Shown here piece after piece: positions 5,673-7,012 of a stretch of 7,012 nt of DNA (positions are counted from its first letter, which is position 1; each line of letters starts with the position of its first letter). The notes under the pieces are model-generated. The model worked only from the letters and a program-made list of their open reading frames with translations, ran no database searches and had not been told where the DNA came from. A program made the position numbers and the translations under genes. The stretch is from an uncultured Eubacteriales bacterium (GTDB lineage Bacteria > Bacillota > Clostridia > Monoglobales > Monoglobaceae), in contig URAN01000089.1 of NCBI GenBank assembly GCA_900545865.1, positions 1 through 7,012 of the forward strand. The letters are read 5' to 3'.

Positions 5673-5689
5673 GTTTAGAAAAATGTAAT
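5673..5689 (+). promoter_or_regulatory. Operator-like site O2
   Basis: GTTTAGAAAAATGTAAT begins with the same 12 bases as O1 and starts 42 bp (about four helical turns) from it. It lies just upstream of the -35 of the rightward promoter. Confidence 0.5.
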
Positions 5690-5696
5690 TTTCCTC

Positions 5697-5725
5697 TTGA
5701 CAAGAAGTAAAAAGTGTGATATTAT
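5697..5725 (+). promoter_or_regulatory. Rightward early promoter (PR-like)
   Basis: TTGACA (5697-5702) and TATTAT (5720-5725) with a 17-bp spacer, a near-perfect housekeeping promoter. The predicted start, near 5732, falls inside palindromic site O3, so repressor bound there would block it. It drives the Cro-like gene and probably the following early genes. Confidence 0.85.
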
Positions 5726-5727
5726 AA

Positions 5728-5744
5728 GTTCAGAAAAGCTGAAC
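5728..5744 (+). promoter_or_regulatory. Operator O3, perfect palindrome at the early promoter start
   Basis: GTTCAGAAAAGCTGAAC has six-base arms GTTCAG/CTGAAC around AAAAG. It is the most symmetrical of the four sites, lies directly after the -10 of the early promoter and is the best candidate for a primary repressor site. Confidence 0.65.
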
Positions 5745-5758
5745 AAGGTGGTGTTAAA

Positions 5759-5968
5759 ATGAATTACAATTATGATAAGTTACTTGGAAAAATCAAAGAA
5801 AAAAAGTATACACAAGAGACTCTTGCTAAAGAACTCGGAATGCAAACAGCAACGCTGAATCAAAAACTTAATAACCGAGCAAGATTTAAACAGGGCGAAA
5901 TATCAGCGATGTGTAAACTGCTTGATATTAAAGATAATGAAATAGGCGCATATTTTTTTGCTCATTAA
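5759..5968 (+). CDS. Cro-like DNA-binding protein (DUF739-type)
   Basis: A 69-aa protein, almost entirely a helix-turn-helix domain. TQETLAKELGMQTATLNQKL (18-37) forms the two central helices, and the FKQGEISAMCKLLDI and EIGAYFF tail is typical of DUF739 phage Cro-like regulators. It probably opposes the repressor by binding the same operators and shutting off the repressor gene. The start ATG 5759 follows AAGGTGGTG (5745-5753), nearly the same ribosome binding site as the divergent repressor gene. It is the first gene of the rightward operon. Its stop codon is the first three bases of the extended repeat around O4. Confidence 0.9.
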   Translation: MNYNYDKLLGKIKEKKYTQETLAKELGMQTATLNQKLNNRARFKQGEISAMCKLLDIKDNEIGAYFFAH

Positions 5969-5985
5969 GTTCAGAAAACCTAAAC
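5969..5985 (+). promoter_or_regulatory. Operator-like site O4 after the Cro-like gene
   Basis: GTTCAGAAAACCTAAAC matches O3 at 15 of 17 positions. With flanks (5966-5987 against 5725-5746) the match is 20 of 22. It lies in the 42-bp gap between the Cro-like gene and the next gene. Confidence 0.55.
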
Positions 5986-6010
5986 AACAATTTAAAAGTG
6001 AGGTGAGATG

Positions 6011-6217
6011 ATGGACGAGAGAAAAGAAAGATTGTTGAAAGCGGCAAAGGTTTTGTCGGGATTGAAGTATTCGGATTGGCACACATTATGTGATATTGTA
6101 AGTCATCTGTATAAACGAAAGCTCGGGGAACGCGAATACGAATTATTATCCACGCCCCTCGAACTTGACGAGATAGAAACCGCTATTCGGTCACTATCTG
6201 AACGAAAATGGGATTAA
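6011..6217 (+). CDS. Small early phage protein of unknown function (68 aa)
   Basis: I do not recognise a function. It is a charged, probably all-helical cytosolic protein (MDERKERLLKAAKVLSGL start, ELDEIETAIRSLSERKWD end) with no cysteines beyond one (TLCD) and no membrane segment. ATG 6011 is preferred to ATG 6008 because AGGTG (6001-6005) would be only two bases from the latter. It is the second gene of the rightward operon, and its last 35 bp overlap the 3' end of the opposing 81-aa gene. Its position fits a regulator or replication-accessory gene, but the sequence alone does not show this. Confidence 0.75.
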   Translation: MDERKERLLKAAKVLSGLKYSDWHTLCDIVSHLYKRKLGEREYELLSTPLELDEIETAIRSLSERKWD

Positions 6218-6428
6218 TCCTATACTCTACGCCTTTATAATAAATATTGACGTAGTTTTGCAGATAAAAGGATTCATCATTTTCTTTTGGATGGATTGTT
6301 GGAGCGTATATCGGCGCACCGTTCATCCACCAAGAGGACGGTGAAGCTCCATTGTTGCCTATTTTGCAATTAGGGTCATCGTTTAAACAGACCCATTTGC
6401 CCAAAAGGCAAGCATAAACTTTTTCCAT
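6183..6428 (-). CDS. Unknown 81-aa protein encoded against the early operon
   Basis: Function not recognised. It is a soluble, aromatic-rich protein with three early cysteines (C7, C14, C21 in ACLLGKWVCLNDDPNC), a WW pair (33-34) and a beta-like C-terminus (YVNIYYKGVEYRINPIFVQIV). It has no signal or membrane segment. The reality of the gene is supported by a good ribosome binding site (GAGGTG, 6441-6436, seven bases before ATG 6428) and an upstream minus-strand promoter. It is convergent with the 68-aa gene (35-bp tail overlap) and divergent from the 102-aa gene. The isolated opposite orientation suggests separate expression, perhaps in the lysogen, like a moron gene. Confidence 0.75.
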   Translation of the reverse strand: MEKVYACLLGKWVCLNDDPNCKIGNNGASPSSWWMNGAPIYAPTIHPKENDESFYLQNYVNIYYKGVEYRINPIFVQIVTE

Positions 6429-6429
6429 T

Positions 6430-6460
6430 TATAATCACCTCACTTTCGAGGTTGATTATA
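6430..6460. repeat. Palindrome at the 81-aa gene promoter
   Basis: TATAATCACCTC (6430-6441) and GAGGTTGATTATA (6448-6460) are inverted repeats of 12 and 13 bases with one extra base, around ACTTTC. The palindrome spans both the -10 and the ribosome binding site of the 81-aa gene, so it may be an operator. In RNA its core can pair the Shine-Dalgarno sequence (ACCTC/GAGGT). Confidence 0.6.
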
Positions 6461-6483
6461 ACAAAAAATTAACATTAACGCAA
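6455..6483 (-). promoter_or_regulatory. Promoter of the 81-aa gene
   Basis: On the minus strand, TTGCGT (6483-6478, 3/6) lies 17 bp from a perfect TATAAT (6460-6455). Transcription would start near 6448, about 20 bases before the start codon. The -35 overlaps the 5' side of the ribosome binding site of the 102-aa gene on the other strand. Confidence 0.6.
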
Positions 6484-6496
6484 GGGGGTGAAGAGA

Positions 6497-6805
6497 ATGG
6501 CACGGTCGGCAATGAGGGTTGCGGACATAGACACAACTCTCTACATATATTATTCAAGCTATGACTTAGGCGCAAAGGAAATACGAATGTTATTTGGCGA
6601 GAATATTGCGAATTCAACGATAAGTAAATTGAAAAAGCGTGCGAGAGAAGAAACGGCACGACAAATCGTAGAAACAGGCAAAGAAATTCTCACCGAAACA
6701 AAAGACAGAGTCAAAACCGAACCTGCATTTAAGGCGTGGGGAATTGACATTGACGATTTGGAAAAGCGCAGAGCAAAATTAATGAAATTGGGATTGAAAG
6801 GATGA
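6497..6805 (+). CDS. Early phage protein with helix-turn-helix-like segment (102 aa)
   Basis: Exact function unknown. Residues 23-50 (DLGAKEIRMLFGENIANSTISKLKK region) read as a helix-turn-helix, with ANSTISKLKKRARE as a possible recognition helix. This is followed by a basic, charged helical tail (about 50-102). A DNA-binding regulator is plausible but unproven. The frame opens at GTG 6488, but that triplet is part of the AAGGGGGTGA ribosome binding site (6482-6491). ATG 6497 has proper spacing and is chosen. The stop is five bases before the next start, so the two are cotranslated neighbours in the rightward operon. Confidence 0.8.
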   Translation: MARSAMRVADIDTTLYIYYSSYDLGAKEIRMLFGENIANSTISKLKKRAREETARQIVETGKEILTETKDRVKTEPAFKAWGIDIDDLEKRRAKLMKLGLKG

Positions 6806-6810
6806 TACAA

Positions 6811-7012
6811 ATGACAAAATTTAAATTAAGTAAGAGAACAAGACGGCGGATATGTTTGTATGCGTCATCCGCTGCGGCGGTGGTAAGCGGCTTGTCGATA
6901 CTTTCGGCAATCGGGTACTGTGAACTGGGAATTATCGGCGTGGGTGAGATGTTGATGCGTGCAATCGTATCAATGATACTTCTGGCGGTGTTTACACTGC
7001 TTACGGCGGCAA
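6811..7012 (+). CDS. Small membrane protein, N-terminal part (cut by right edge)
   Basis: An open frame of 67 residues continues past the window. A basic N-terminus (MTKFKLSKRTRRRI) is followed by a hydrophobic segment (about 14-35, Ala/Val/Ser/Leu-rich), a short linker (CELGIIGVGEM) and a second hydrophobic segment (about 50-67, IVSMILLAVFTLLTAA). At least two membrane helices are predicted, with the N-terminus in the cytosol. AAAGGATGA (6797-6805), at the end of the preceding gene, is the ribosome binding site. The function is not recognisable. Confidence 0.65.
   Translation, partial: MTKFKLSKRTRRRICLYASSAAAVVSGLSILSAIGYCELGIIGVGEMLMRAIVSMILLAVFTLLTAA

Larger units (their letters stand above)
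1380..7012. mobile_element. Left end of an integrated temperate phage or phage-like element (partial)
   Basis: The region contains, in order from the tRNA, an integrase, accessory genes, a CI/LexA-like repressor, a divergent operator-promoter region, a Cro-like gene and small early genes. This is the typical lysogeny module of a temperate phage of low-GC Gram-positive bacteria. The DNA is more AT-rich than pgk. No replication, packaging or structural genes fall in the window, so an integrative conjugative element or defective prophage cannot be excluded. The right end lies beyond 7012. Confidence 0.85.

Noticed and set aside
6488..6496. GTG start at 6488 for the 102-aa gene
   Set aside because: It overlaps the AAGGGGGTGA ribosome binding site of ATG 6497.
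6559..6810. 83-codon minus-strand frame opposite the 102-aa gene
   Set aside because: It is a shadow of the plus-strand gene, which has a strong ribosome binding site and operon context. The minus frame has neither.
1..7012. CRISPR array or other regularly spaced repeat array
   Set aside because: No repeat of 20-40 bases recurs at regular spacing. The only exact long repeat I found is the 21-bp pair before the zinc-ribbon genes.

Overview
The window looks like a Firmicutes (Clostridia-type) chromosome carrying the left end of an integrated temperate phage or phage-like element. Evidence is the low GC, strong G-rich Shine-Dalgarno sequences, consensus TTGACA/TATAAT promoters and the protein types. 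Species cannot be read from the sequence. Host DNA occupies about 1-1380: the 5' three quarters of a phosphoglycerate kinase gene (pgk, minus strand, running off the left edge) with its promoter and long leader, then a plus-strand tRNA-Pro(CGG) gene with its own promoter.

From about 1380 to the right edge the DNA is more AT-rich and organised like a temperate phage lysogeny region. A tyrosine recombinase gene (minus, 1432-2580) reads toward the 3' end of the tRNA gene, the usual arrangement at an integration junction. Upstream of it lie three minus-strand genes for membrane-anchored zinc-ribbon proteins (65, 318 and 298 aa), then a LexA/CI-type self-cleaving repressor (4906-5592). These genes are closely spaced and co-directional, so the repressor promoter probably drives the zinc-ribbon genes in the lysogen. 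That is the position where phages usually carry lysogenic accessory (moron, exclusion or defence) genes.

A divergent control region (5593-5758) separates the repressor from a rightward early operon: a Cro-like DUF739-type protein, a 68-aa unknown, a 102-aa protein with a helix-turn-helix-like segment, and the start of a membrane protein cut by the right edge. Four related 17-bp sites (consensus about GTTYAGAAAANNTNAAC) lie in and around the control region and are the likely operators. An 81-aa gene of unknown function (6183-6428) runs against the early operon from its own promoter, which sits on a long palindrome.

The least expected signal is between the zinc-ribbon operon and the integrase. 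A consensus plus-strand promoter (2607-2635) is followed after about 74 nt by a strong intrinsic terminator (2678-2715). Together they predict a small RNA antisense to the integrase leader. Its promoter is embedded in an 11-bp perfect inverted repeat, and a repressor-like half-site lies at its predicted start. This small RNA and the duplicated zinc-ribbon genes are the two best candidates for undescribed biology here.
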